64,000 bases of DNA from Hyparrhenia diplandra (GCA_015847255.1 JADLZK010000226.1:1-64000); one strand, 5' to 3'; positions 47,849-60,061 are shown, counted from the stretch's first letter. A program made the numbers and translations. Notes: generated by a model from the sequence alone, not told the origin.

Positions 47849-48936
47849 TCTGCACCGCTTCAATACAAGCACTATAGCCACTGTCAAAGTGGAAATACAA
47901 GCACCATAGCATCTGAGTAGCTAGCACTTACGGACCTGTTTGCTTGAACTTATCAGCCATGGTACAGTTTTCTTTCCCTCACTACAAACTTTTTTCCCTC
48001 GCAACAAAACAAACATTAAACCCTCACTCTTCCATAGCACAGGGTCACTTGTAGATCTGTAACTCCGTTCCCTACTTCCTCACCAACTCGCCATCAACTG
48101 ACTATTCGAGACAGCACCTGCTATATGTTTGAGCATGCAGGTGCAGTATTTCCTTCATTCTTTGGACCAAAAGTTGGGCAACATTTCTTACCCACAAAAA
48201 CCCGGTAATCAACATCATTACTTCACAAAATAATTGCAGACAGATCATGTCACTCAAAATCTGAATACCAAATAGGCCTCCAGCCTCCACATATCAGGTC
48301 ACTCACATATCTCTAAATAATTTGTATTCACTAGTTGATCCATAAGAATTCAGAACATAAATGTGGAGTGACCCTTGTATTCAAAACAACCTTGCACAAA
48401 CCTTAGCAGAGAAACTAAATATTAAAAAAAAAAACATGAATAATCTGCAGACATACTTGATTCAGAACAGACCATCAACAAAGCAAAAATAAAAAAAAAA
48501 AAAGGGTTCAATGGAGAAGATGCAATCATGATAAGAGCGTACATGTTTAGCCTTTTATAACAGTTTGCTAGGATTTCCTTGAACAAGTAAACTAATAAAC
48601 AGGAGCAGAACAAGTATCACAACGAGTGAAATTAATAACTGCTAAAACTTTAAAAAGAAATAGATTTCGACCACACGGCATTGAAATAAGGACAGCCAAA
48701 GTACAAAATTCTGGTACTGAAAAGTGTCATAAGCAGAATTCGCATTAAAAATTAGAACTTTAAACCATTCCATTCATTGGAGCATTCCTACACAGAGCAG
48801 ATATTACAGTAGCACCAAACCCAAATGTACAATAAACATCTAGACACCTTATCATTTTAGATCAATACAACTGTCTTCTGAGCAGCAGTGAAATTAGACA
48901 AACCGAGATTAACATTGTAATCTGGAAAGAAAGAAT
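47849..48936. other. AT-rich sequence 3' of the J-like protein gene
   Basis: No gene recognised. It may contain distal 3' UTR or intron sequence of the minus-strand gene that ends near 49119. Confidence 0.35.
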
Positions 48937-49020
48937 TCATCCATTGAAGAAGAAGTCTTTCAACAATATAATTGCTTGCTCCACATTAGAGATCCTGGCA
49001 ACAGCAAGTGAGAATCCAAC
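48937..49020 (-). other. Possible additional 3' exon of the J-like protein gene
   Basis: On the minus strand an acceptor CTTGTCTGCAG precedes an open stretch reading VGFSLAVARISNVEQAII and ending in a stop at 48937-48939. An upstream donor-like ATG/GTAATG just after the putative stop at 49119 would be in phase with it. A transcript retaining both would need to read past that stop, so this may be UTR or an alternative 3' end. Confidence 0.2.
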
Positions 49021-49118
49021 CTGCAGACAAGTGGTTCAGTTGCTTACAATTGCAGTATGATTGAATGCATATCCCAGTTAATCATCTGATTTATAACTAT
49101 CATGTTCATCATTACCAT

Positions 49119-50464
49119 TCATAAATTCTTCTTGTTCTTGCTACCCTTGGGGCGACCACGCTTCTTTGCACCGACCTTCACTCGCATCGGCGCCGCCGGG
49201 CGGTGTCATTGCTGGCACCTCTACCGGAACCTCTGGTACCTCAACTACTGGGGACTAACTGGTGTCACCCCATTCTGAGCATTACCTTTCACACCACCTG
49301 TGTTTCCAACCCATGGCGCATTGAGCTGATCTAGTCCCGATGGCTGTGCATTGACCATTCTTTCAAAGCCAGGACACCCAGGGAACCCAACGGGGAAGAA
49401 CCCCCAAGTGCAGTAATACATGTCAGTGCCCGGCACAATAGGCGGCAGCTCAGCCATTGCCTTGGCCACAAATGGCTGGCGGCAGCTAGGGCACAGCAAC
49501 TTGCACGTCTCATATTGGCAGTCAAACTGGTGAATGTGGGAGCAGGCCGAGCAAATTGTCCAAAATGTTGATGAAGGTGCCGCACCAGGCTTCACTGCTG
49601 GGACAGTTGCAGCCACCGGGGTTTGGGGAGTAGTCGGCTGCAGCGTACTTGACCGTGTTGGGGAACAACAGGTGGTGGTGGAGTAGGCCGTGGAGCAGGA
49701 ACAGCCGGCGGCGGTGTTGACCGTGTTTGAGGAGCAACCGGTGGTGGTGGAGTAGATCGTGGAGCAGAAGCAGCCGGCGGCGGTGTTGGCCGTGCCGGGG
49801 GGGCAACCGGCCGCTGAATTTGCCATGCAGGGGAAGCAACCGGCGGTGATGTTGCCCGCGGAGGGGAGAAACCAGCGGTGGAGTCGGCCGCGGGGAGGAG
49901 CGGCAGGCAGCGGAGTTTGGCGTGGAGAGGGAGCAGCCACCGGCGGAGTTTGCCGAGCAGGCCAAGGTGACTGCGAGTGCGGCTGCGGTAGATTTGGAGG
50001 AGAGTGGTACGCGCGAGCTGCGGCGGCGGCATCCAGCTCAGCGTCGAGGGCGGATTTTTGAACCGGATCAGAGAGGAAAGCCCAGGCCTCAGCGACGAGG
50101 CGGGCGGCTTCGGCGAAGGCGAACGAGGAGGGGCGGTCGGGGCGGGAGCGATTGGGGGAGGAAAGAGAGACGGCGGTACTGTGAGTGGATGGCATCCGGC
50201 AGGCGTGATGCGGGGTTCGCGGGATCCAGACCAAGGACGCCGTAGGGATCAGGCTGACCGTTGGGGAGGCGGCGGCGCTGAGCTGCCAGGAGGGAGCAGG
50301 CGGCGGCGTGGAGGTCGTCGGCGCCCGGGGTGTGGGGATCGGCGGCCAGGGCCTGCGAGGCGAACTGCTTGCACCCTTCAAGGTCGCGCGCCACCAGGAG
50401 CTTCTCAGCCACGCTCAACCACTGCCCCCTTCCGCCGCGAGGCGCCGGCGGCGGACGGATCCAT
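49119..50464 (-). CDS. J-like protein with zinc ribbon and C-terminal AT-hook, frame-broken
   Basis: Probable nuclear J-like protein of unknown role. The start MDPSAAGASRRKG is at complement(50462-50464). WLSVAEKLLVARDLEGCKQF and ALAADPHTPGADDLHAA follow, the usual leader of plant J-proteins with zinc ribbons. The J-like domain reads PYGVLGLDPANPASR and IHSQYRRLS; where HPD is expected it has RPD (NRSRPDRPSS), so Hsp70 stimulation is doubtful. A helix FAEAARLVAEAWAFLSDP is followed by Pro/Thr-rich 69-bp repeats. The zinc ribbon reads FWTICSACSHIHQFDCQYET and CKLLCPSCRQPF, with CxxC pairs. The end KVGAKKRGRPKGSKNKK is an AT-hook. Frame breaks are near 50432 (G run), 50165, two within about 49640-49900, 49254 (C run) and 49195. 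No intron is seen inside. Confidence 0.8.
49650..49810 (-). repeat. 69-bp coding tandem repeat in the J-like protein gene
   Basis: The plus-strand word GGTGGTGGTGGAGTA recurs at 49671 and 49740, and ACCGTGTTTGAGGAGCAACC-like words at about 49651, 49719 and 49788. In the Pro-rich frame each unit encodes about 23 residues of the kind RSTPPPPVAPQT. It forms a flexible linker between the J-like and zinc-ribbon parts. Confidence 0.75.
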
Positions 50465-52439
50465 TGGGTGGGTAGAGAGGATGGTGGACTGGGGTTTCTG
50501 CCTTTCTGGCCTTCTCGGGGAATCGGGGATACGCAGGTGGAAACAGCAATGATACCAAGTTTAACCTAAGGTAATTCAAGACATGTTTAAAAACTAGCAA
50601 ATTTGTCCAAGGACACGTCACTAAATATGAAATTTGTTCAGTATCATTACAAAATATCTTTTATAAATTATTTATTTCTATTGTGAGAGAAAGGCTAGTA
50701 AACCATGGTGTCTAAGTGGTTAGTCTTCCTCTCGTCACAGCTCCACTTTTTCCTCTTCCCTTGCATGATGCCACCGCCGTGGCTCCCCCGCTACGTGTCC
50801 CCCGTACTTGCTTGCCACTCTATGCCGCGCTCGCTCTACCTCCCCACTATGCACTACCGCTCTCCATCTCGGTCTCGCTCCCGCCCTCGTTCTCGTTCGC
50901 CCCTCCTCGTGACACCACCCTCGCTTTTCCCCTTTACCCCGCTGCGAGGAGGGGACACTAGCTTGATGATCTTGAGAACTCATCTTACTTTGCATCCTTG
51001 TCGATGTCGGGCCGTCATTGCTTTGATGCTCATTTTGGGGGAGAACATGGTGCCTCTAACTCTATGTCCTCATCGGTGCGGAATCATGTGTTGTTGCCTC
51101 TTTTATACGATGCCTAACTACAGCCCGACCAAGCAACTATTTGCTTGCAGTTGAGGTGACCGTCAAGAGGTGGGCGGTGGTGATGCATGAGATCAAGCCT
51201 AGTCAATATTGTCGTGTGGGTAACACTCACTTTAGCAGTGCAATTCCTCGTCGATCTTGGACAATAGGGATGAAGAAAACTAGACTAATATAGGACAACC
51301 TCACACGCCACACCTTAACTTTAGCAGTGGCTTCGACTTTAGCACTGGCGCAACCACAAGAGGCGGTGAAGACAACTCTTTTCGCTCTCAGCTGATATCG
51401 TCCTTTGCAATCTCATGGGTAGACGGTAGAGCATAACATGAACGAGACCAGGGGAACATGTCCACCGAAGGCATGGTACGCGGCAAGCGCAACCCTTCCA
51501 GCTGAGCGGCGGCATGGTGGCGGTCGAGAAAGTAAGCCTCTCATGTAGATAGAACCAAATCAAGTGATTAGTACCTTTGCAATGAAAACACCCTAGGAGG
51601 AGAAAAACAATTACCTTCATGTGATCTTTCGTGAGGTAATTAAAACATTTGCTAACGAGTCCTAAGGATATTAGTAGACGAGTAAGCCCTCTCACAACGA
51701 CAACAATTATGTCTGCTCTTCACCTTGTGGAAGTCATATCCCAGAGATTTAACGACGTTTGAGAAGATTTTACACTATATGTATTATTTGTTTAGTTAGT
51801 TACTAATTTTGTGACTTTATTTATGTTTTATATGTATGGTAACATTGCGCTTCTGTTGAAAATATGGTATAACATGACATTTACTCGGTCGTGTCCCTAG
51901 GCATTTTTCTAGATTTGCATTTGGATACATCGCTCTACTAGATCTAAATATAGTGCATATTTAAGTAGTTTATAACAAATTATATCTAGAAAAAGGTAAA
52001 ACTTCTAGCAATTTGAAATGGAGAGTAATAATCTGCTAGTATAGTATAGACAAAAATACCTTCCGATTTAATTCACTCTTGCTTTTTTATCTTCTTGGGC
52101 CTGACCCGTTATAACAGCGGTGCGCTTGGGCCACACGCTGGGCCAGATGAGTGCTTCCGCGGCTCATTTTGCTGAACTCTGCCCCTTCAACATCCATGAT
52201 CCATCTCGTTTTATACGTTCACCCTTTTTTTTCGAAAGAAAAGGGATCTTGGGTCTAATGAAAATGTATAGCAGAAACAAAAAAAAAAGAGAATCAAAGC
52301 ATTAATTCAGAGACAAATTATTCATATGGACCCGGACAGATCATTGTGGCCCAGCATGGACTACACAACACCCTACGTATTATACGGATAGGTTACCCAT
52401 CTTGATCGAAAGACGAATTGAAGCAGCCCCACTGAATAA
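50465..52439. other. Spacer, no gene supported
   Basis: The first about 100 bp are the likely leader of the J-like gene. Open frames at 50705-51154 (+) and 51339-51695 (-) have no recognisable domain. A decayed Stowaway end (GCAATTTGAAATGGAGAGTA) lies near 52008-52027. Confidence 0.35.
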
Positions 52440-53335
52440 GGCTGGACCGAAAACTCGAACTCGCTAGCTTCGCTTCGACTCGGCTCGATAATAGCTCGAC
52501 TCGTTTCATAACAAGCCATTTCGATTTAAAACAAACTGGCTCGATTTTTAACGAGCTAGCTCGAGAAAGCTCGCCCGGCTGCTTTCGTTAGCTCAAACGA
52601 GCGAGGTATTAACAAGCCTAAACACTAAAAATAGCTTGGCCCATACATCACTTTCATTTTTCCTCGAAAGTCGGCCCGGCCCAAGCGGACAAACCTAAAA
52701 CCCTAAGCGTACAGTCGTCCCACATCATCAGCCGCCAGGCAGTCGAGTCGTCACGCACTCACACGCCGTCCTTCGTCTCGTCTCGTACAGTCGTCCCTCC
52801 CAATCCGGCGCGATACAGGACCGCCGCCGCCCGCCGTTCTTCTTCCCGGCAGCGAGCGAGCAGGTAGGCCGCCGCCCGCCGTTTCCCCATCCCTCACCAC
52901 TCCTCTCTGGTCTCCCATAGTCCCATCTCATCTACTTCTCGAGCAGGTCATGGTCTCCCATAGTCCCATCTCATCTACTTCTCGAGCAGGTCATTTATTT
53001 TGCTTCGTTCTTGAACTTTGTATGGATGAATCGGTGATGCATGCATATGCTTATTAAGTCCCGTCGACATGGCTGGACAAAATGAGCTGCTCAATTGCTT
53101 ATTCTCTTTTGTTGAATTTATAATCACCTGAATTGGTTTTATAATCACCGGAATGTATTTTGAGGTCGGCTCGCGAGCTCAAACGAGCTGCTCGAGCTAT
53201 ATTGCGAGCCGAGCCGAGCAGCATTTCTAGCTCGTTTGGTTAACGAGCCGAGCTCGAGCCGAGCTGTAACGAGCCGAGCTCTTAACGAGCCGAGCTGGCT
53301 CGTTAGCCACCCTGACCACTGAATACGAATCAACT
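52440..53335. mobile_element. Element with CTCGGCTCG/GAGCCGAGCT-rich ends and a leader-like core
   Basis: 52460-52660 is packed with CTCGGCTCG/GAGCTAGCTCGA words, and 53160-53315 with the reverse (GAGCCGAGCTCGAGCCGAGC), so the two form long imperfect inverted arms. The last arm ends TTAGCCACCCTGACC; its complement GGTCAGGGTGGCTAACGAGC is like the terminus of common grass hAT-type repeats. The core (52690-52910) looks like the GC-rich leader of a gene (CCACATCATCAGCCGCCAGG, then a donor-like GAGCAG/GTAGG). Confidence 0.5.
52908..52993 (+). repeat. 43-bp tandem duplication
   Basis: TGGTCTCCCATAGTCCCATC, then TCATCTACTTCTCGAGCAGG and TCA, is repeated exactly at 52908 and 52951. Confidence 0.92.
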
Positions 53336-54551
53336 TAAATTTTCAGAACCAGATCCAGCCCAAGGGGCGTGCATCGGCCACACTGGCTCACTGTGGTCGA
53401 CAGCTCTTCCAGCACTGCTCATATGAATTCTGCCATCTTCTAGCTTAGGATGATAGGCACCATTTTCTTCCAAAAGGAAATCCAAATATATATACCATAG
53501 AACTATATAAAAGGATGATGATGGCTACCTGCTGAACAAGAGCGTCGGACATCATCACTTACTCACACTTAATCCCTAGCAGTCGGCATACAGTAGTAGA
53601 TGGTGAAAGTTCGTTTGATCGTTTCATAGTGAAATCTTCACAAGTATCGGAGAGTTTTTTGTTTTGCAGTTTGTAAGCGGATCTCTCTCTCTCCAGTGTG
53701 GGGGGGGGGGCTGTAAGACGGAGGATATAACAAAATTCTTATCTTTTAGATAATTAAATCATACAAAACACTATTACATAATATTACGAAGCATATTAGA
53801 AAGACTGAAACATAGATAAAATTACGAGTACTTGTGTCAAGTCGATGAATTAATAATAGTCACCATGAAAAATCTAACTTAACTCGTTGTGCTCATTTTT
53901 TATAAGGCGTGTTTAGATCTTGAAAATTGGCCTTTGCATCGAAATGGTAGCACTTTTCGTTTGTTTGTGGTAAATATTATTCTACCATGGTCTAACTAGG
54001 CTCAAAAAAGATTCGTACAATTAGTTATTTTATTTACTTACATTTCATATTTCATGCACGTATTTTTTGGTACATTAAATGATTCGATGTGACGAAAATT
54101 TTGGAATTTCAAGTCAAATTCGGATGATTTAAACACAACTCAAGTTGGATTTGCTCGGCCCCCTTTTATGAATAATCCGTAGCTCCGCCACTGTGTCTCT
54201 CTCTCTCATTGTCGATAGACTGACCATTTTAAGCAAGTGTTCATGGGAGAACCTGCTTTATACTCTTTATCCAGTGGTCAAACAAAAGTAATTCTTAGAA
54301 GCGGTCCACGTGAGTTATGGCCTCTAGAAACTAGAAATGTTATACAGACGGGCCATGGCCCATGGGCCCCTATCTGCACAAGCGGTCACCATTAAGGACT
54401 GTCTACAGTAAGGGTCATCTTCGAAAATCTTGCTTTGTATAGAAATGCATGTTCCCACAACGTCTGGTCTATTGTTTTTTTTTTCAAATGAAATTCACAC
54501 ATAGCTGTGGCCATCTATAGATTTAATTTAATTATCTCATATATTACAACA
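53336..54551. other. AT-rich spacer with decayed MITEs
   Basis: GGCGTGTTTAGATCTTGAAAA near 53906 and a reversed ATTTAAACACAACT near 54129-54142 look like a worn Tourist MITE. A G run (ten G) lies at 53701-53710. No gene. Confidence 0.4.
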
Positions 54552-54848
54552 TGTTTAGATTGTTAGTCCATTGACTAAAACTATTAGTCATCTGACTAAA
54601 ACTTTAGTTACCTTCACTTTAGAAAGATGGACTAAAAAGGACGAAAAAAAGATAGAGAAAGGGAGGAGAGAGATAGAGACAAACATGTGGTAGTGGAGAG
54701 AGAGCGCATTTTAGTCACCATATGTTGAGGTACCTCTGATTTTTAAATTTTAGTCACTCCTAACTTTTTAGTCACCCTTGTTTGAAATTTAGATGATTAA
54801 AATGACTAAAATAGAGGCGACTAATTTTAGTCACTCCTAATCCAACCA
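54552..54848. mobile_element. MITE with GACTAAAA-rich arms
   Basis: The left arm is TGTTTAGATTGTTAGTCC followed by repeated GACTAAAA words. The right arm is a reversed GTTGGATTAGGAGTGACTAAAATTAGTC. The inverted-repeat structure and AT-rich interior fit a common grass MITE family, probably hAT-like. Confidence 0.6.
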
Positions 54849-55378
54849 CACTCTTATGTGGCTCCGAGAATATTGGCATTCTGTAAATTTTAATTATTTT
54901 TATCACCTAGTTATGTGAATGGATAATCTAGATCGTTACGTGTCAACGATCGATAAAGCAGCGGTGCATCTACATTATATTCTTTTTTCAAGAACACGTG
55001 AAGATTGAGCATATATTCTTTTTCTTTGTACATAGACATCAACCGTGTATCCAATGAAACATCTTCACTCTCTTTCGTGTATATACTACAGATATGAAAT
55101 TGTTTGCCAAATATATACTTCCTAGCCTTTGTGCCAAACTTTAAAAGGTGAAGGAAAGAGGTATTCCAGTGTGCTAAATTAAATGCTGCCAAGCTGATTA
55201 GCTATTATACCAACTTATGCCCACTGTGCCTAGCTACCAGATTCCACATGCATCTTAAAAGAGAATTATTATGGTATAGTACGTAACCAACACATGATCC
55301 ATGATATGACAAGATACACACACTAACACTTCTTTCAAATCACAATTATATAGCCAAAATTACGCACAACTTGAATAA
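54849..55378. other. AT-rich spacer, no gene supported
   Basis: A minus-strand frame at 54911-55192 is open for 93 codons but has no recognisable domain. Confidence 0.3.
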
Positions 55379-55513
55379 GGCCATGTTTGGATTCATAGAA
55401 CTAATGACCAGTAGTTCTCAAGTTATGCACAGCTAGTAGAACTCAAGTATCCAAACAGGCAGACTAATCATTAGTCCACTGGATAGTCCTAGTCCATTCT
55501 TCAAAACAGGCCC
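55379..55513. mobile_element. Short MITE
   Basis: Left GGCCATGTTTGGATTCATAG and right TTCTTCAAAACAGGCC are imperfect inverted ends. Inside, GTAGTTCTCAAGTTATG and AGTAGAACTCAAGTATC are related direct copies. Confidence 0.55.
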
Positions 55514-55837
55514 TCACTCATTGAAATTATGTTTAAAAGAACAAGAAAGAATGGAGATGGTAAAAACTTATAATGTTCTTATTACTCGGCTAATAACAAT
55601 ATGCACCCCCTATTTGATCCCGGCATGATTCACAAAATCAATTATCTAACGTGGAGGTATACATCAGTTAGATTATACAAACTCTACACACCCTTGATCT
55701 ATTGACAGTTTCATACAACAACACATGTGTGCAACAGGAGTGTGTGTATATGCATGTTCAGATCCACAAAGTGAAAACAATCCTATTATTATATTTATAT
55801 TTACGTATGTTGTGGCAGTAATAATACGACACTTTAC

Positions 55838-56598
55838 TCATTTCATCCTTACTAGGAAAATGCTCAGCTCCGGCGCGCCGCCTCCTCCACCACCGTTATT
55901 ATTGTCGCCGGCGTTTCCACCCTCCTCGGGGTTGATCATGTAGAAGGCCTCCGAGTCCTTGGATCCGACGACGCGCTCGACGCGCGGGCGCGGACGTACG
56001 TGAGCTCCCCGTCGGGGCCCGCCGCCGAGGGCACGTTGCCGCCCTCCTTCTCAGGGGGCGGCCGGGAGCACGCCGGCGCCCATGGACACGCCGCGCAGCA
56101 GGCGCAGCACGTGGCGCTCGTCGTCGGAGGCCTCCTTCCTCCGGATGGCGTACCCTGCCTTGCGGCCGTTGCAGTAGACGGCCCAGACGTACTCCTCCAC
56201 GAGCCTGCGTCGCGCGCTGCGGGTGTCGCTCTCGAGCGCCAGCTTGACGACCCCGACGAGATCTCCCGGTGCAGCGCGCTCGTCAGCATGGGCAGCTCGA
56301 TGAGGAACAGCGGCGGCGCGCGCGTGTCCTCGTGGATGGCCAGGCTCACGCGGCCTCGCCGGTGACCGAACAGCGTCACCGTCGTGGCGTGGTCCGCCAG
56401 CAGCGCCCGGTTGTGCTTGCCGAGCAGCGCCACCATCTTGCATCCGGACGAGAGCATGGGCATGAGCTTGAACATCTTGAAGATCCCGCCGCTGCTGCCG
56501 CCGCCGCCGCCGCTGTCGGAGATCTTGGTCGTCCGTCGCCCATTGGTGGACGGCCGGAGCAGCGCCCGGAGAGTGGGGCCGTCGATGAAAGACGGCAT
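55838..56598 (-). CDS. MIZU-KUSSEI1-like (DUF617) protein, intronless, frame-broken
   Basis: Member of the plant-specific MIZ1 (DUF617) family; the founder is required for root hydrotropism, while most members have no known role. The start MPSFIDGPTLRALLRPSTNG is at complement(56596-56598). A Gly-rich stretch is followed by FKMFKLMPMLSSGCKMVALL and the family core: TLFGHRRGRVSLAIHEDTRA, LIELPMLTSALHREISSG, VVKLALESDT, EEYVWAVYCNGRKAGYAIRR, VLRLLRGVSMGAGVLP, DGELTYVRA, VERVVGSKDSEAFYMINPEE and the end APELSIFLVRMK. Length is about 254 aa, typical. Frame breaks lie at about 56251-56254 (one base missing in a four-base C run), near 56054 (G run) and near 55985. No intron, as in most family members. 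A TATA box lies 77 bp upstream. Confidence 0.9.
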
Positions 56599-56674
56599 TT
56601 TGGAGAGGGAGATCGATCGATCGAGTTGGCCAGTCTTGTTACTTTTCTGTGAAGCAATGGCCTCTCGTGGGGGA

Positions 56675-56694
56675 TATATAGACACATTACGTCA
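56675..56694 (-). promoter_or_regulatory. TATA box and ACGT motif of the MIZ1-like gene
   Basis: On the minus strand the order is CTGACGTAATG (bZIP-type TGACGTAA, 56687-56694), then CTATATATCCCC (TATATA at 56675-56680), then the ATG at 56598. The TATA-to-ATG distance of 77 bp leaves a 5' leader of about 45 nt. Confidence 0.65.
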
Positions 56695-56698
56695 GGAG

Positions 56699-59600
56699 AA
56701 CGAGCCGGGAAAGAAGTTGGATGGTCGTTGTTCGGCTGTTCATTGACTGTTGGGGTTTTACATACACCGATACCCATAATCATTTGCCTGCTTCTTCTGC
56801 TTGCTTTGGATTGTTGTACGATGGATCATGTGGGTGTAACCTGACAATCGACTTCCACGGTTCCATTTGTGCTGTCTATAGCTGCCTTCACTAAAAAGTA
56901 CGTACACTATTCCCTGCATTCCAAGACGTACCAAGTCAAAATTCTTTTTATATATGTATGTAACTAAGCTTATACACCCACATGATCCCTTGTGGATGTA
57001 CCGGTAGACGCCTTGTCACTGCGGCTTTACCCGTTCTCTTGCAATCATTGCGCACATGTATTTTTCTCTTTGCAGACATTGTGCTTGGATGTGAAGGTTC
57101 CTCCCCACTCGTGTATTCTACCTGTGTTAGTCTCCTTGGCATTCTGTCGGTAATCCAAGGTTTACTTATTTTTTTTATTTCTCTTTAGAAAGGACGGCAA
57201 AAGATTTGCCGCGATTTCTATTAGACGAATTAAAAAGGCAAGTGTCGTGTGATTTTTTGAACCTGAAACCGGCCAGAAAAACCATACAAATGAGGAGGGT
57301 ACCCTACTCCACTTGCACACCTAGATACCAAATCAACTCAACTCGTGCCACAAATAGCACCCACTCAACTCAACTTAGGGGAGTGAACCACTCCACCTTC
57401 CACTTGATGCAACAACTCACAACTCGACTAACAACAACACAGATGGAAACAATATATTAAGTAAGCACCGCTCGGTTGGATTGGGTCATCAACACGAGGC
57501 TCCATCATCGCCATTTGGTCGGATTGGAACGTCGACACGAGCCATCACAAAAAAAGACACCAAGAAACAGCACAGCGGCCAGAAACCTCCACGAGCCAAA
57601 CCTCCTCCACCACCGGCAGCACCCCACACAAACACGGCCGCAGAAAACGACGAAACAAGTGGCCCTGCCACGGCCGTCCCGACCAATGCATCAGTATTCT
57701 GACATTTCTTTGGTCTTTCCTCTTAGTAAAAACGGGTAAAAAAACCTGATCGAAAAAAAACTAAGCTTATACACAAAAAGTATATTGACGTCTATAATAC
57801 CAATGAAATCATGCAAAGCATGAAAACAAGTCATGTTAAGAAACTAAAATGGTAGAAGTATATCTACAGTGCCTGGCTACATGTTGAACGACTACACACT
57901 TACATGTAGATTTGTCATCAACAAGGACGTTTGGGTGATGGCTGCAGGACGATAGGATGGATCGATGGTGATACGCACGAAGAGGAGCGAAGGACCACTT
58001 GGGGGTGCTACCAGGCATCATCACGTTGCGTAGTGATCTAGCATGCTCTCTCGGGGCCGGGGTGAATCAGAAATCACTCACAGGCCGCGCGTGGATGGTT
58101 TCGCCAATCCATGGCAGCGCGCCGCCTCCGCCGCGGGCAAATTATTGGAGTTGCGGGAGTAGCACTGGCCCGTGCGGCTGTGTGTTTGTGGGTGTGCATG
58201 CCGCGTGCACATGGCGTGTTCTCCATGGATGAATACGAATGGATAGCGCTGCGAGGATGCGCACGTTGTTTCGGGCTGTCAGTTAGTTAAGCTTGGTGTT
58301 CGATCGTGTAGTTGGGCAGGATAGATAGATCCAAGCGTATGCATGGTGATATCGATTGATCTCTGTGTTTTTTTGGTTACTGAATATACTGATAAATGAA
58401 CTAACCGGGTCTGACTTGTCAGATCAGATCCCGGAGCAAACCATCATCAAGCGCTTCCCTATAATGGCCTGCCTACATATCTAGCTGGGTCCCCACAGAG
58501 ATGGATAGCTTAGCTCTGGTAAAGACTCATCAGATCAGGTACCTCATTGGCTATCCATCTCATTATACTGTCATTCCTTCCTTCGATCAAACCGCACCTT
58601 GGCAACCACGAGATCTGAAATGCTTGGGAAAGCTGGTCCATACTTCACGTTAACACATGCAGTTCAACAATGTTAGTACCAATGTTAGGCTGCCGAACAA
58701 TCATATTAAGCTAGCAATGGCGCATGCATATAAGGTTTACGATATACAAACGCATCAGATCAGATCAGAGATCGTGAGGAAACACAGCAAGACAGCGGGC
58801 TAGAGGGTCCATGTTTGGTGAGCTAGGCCGGCCGGGGAAGGGGCGCGAAAGCGACGCGTCACGCCCTAGCAAAACTGAAACCGAATCGACGAGTTAACGA
58901 TCGATATCGATCGATCGATCATTCACGATGGCGCTGCTGGTCCATCCATCACCCGTGGCAAAAGCGGAGCAGCCATGTGACACTGCGTGTGCCTGCTCCC
59001 TAGCTTCCTTCGTCCATCAAGAGCCGGGCCGGCCTGCGTCGTCGTCCTGTGCGTGCATATGCTCGTGCCGGCCGGCGCATCTATCGTTCTGTGCATGCCC
59101 GGCCTCTGCCGGCCTCGCTATCGCGATCGCGCTAGCATGAATTACTGAACTGCCTCGCGGTCGTGCATGCATACAGTTGCCCCCCATGGCCATGCCAGGT
59201 ACGGTGCCAACACGGCAATACGTATGGGTTCGGCGTGATGCGCGCGTTCGACCAGAGGCCAGAGCTTTGCATGCGGCGGCAGACGGCGGCACGCTGGCAA
59301 CGAGCCAACGTCGTGCAGTCAGCCGGACACTGCATGCGCGTCACCGGGCTCGTTACCGAGAAGAGCTCGCTGGAGCTGGAAGCAGCTGGAATTTTCTGCT
59401 TCGTCCTGGACGTGCCCATGGGCCATGGCCCGGCCTCGTCCCGGACGCGGACGGGACCGTTGAGAACCCAAATTAAAGCTTGCTCGGGACCGGGTTGCAC
59501 AACACTGATTGGAATTGGAACAGTAGTGGACAGAGCAGCAAAGCAACACTGGACTGGACCATGTCACTGCTTCCAGGAGCCTTCCTTTCGTTTCATCCTG

Positions 59601-60058
59601 GACTTTTTGCAGCACAAATATTCTTTTTGTCTGGAACAAAGACACGTAAAAATCAGTGAGAGCTAATAAACATACATACGTACAAGCATATATTCTCTGA
59701 AGTTGGAGGTGAATGAGGAATAATTCAGGATAGGCATGCCGCATGCAGTTAGATAGCGATGCATGCGATCGAACGTGCAGTGTTCATGCATGCATCGATC
59801 ATGTATTCATGTCGTTGTTGCCAGCAGCTTTCAGTTGTTGGTTGTCGCTCGATCTCGATCGGTGCTACAACTACGTGGTCCGCCACTATGGAAGGATGAA
59901 TGATAGTGTAGTATCAATCGCCCCTTTCCGCCTTTACACAGTTTCGCTCGACATGACGCCTCACACCGTACGTACCGTGTGGTCCGTGCGGCTGCGACTC
60001 AGAGTTGACGCCAAGTTGGTGATGAGCCAAGCGCTGATGCCGATGGTTTGAAAGTTCA
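56699..60058. other. Long spacer, no gene supported
   Basis: Short open frames at 57206-57739, 58928-59140 and 59163-59666 show no domain I recognise. GATC-type simple repeats (ATCGATCGATCGATC) lie near 58905-58920. 58780-59500 is GC-rich. Confidence 0.35.
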
Positions 60059-60061
60059 AAA

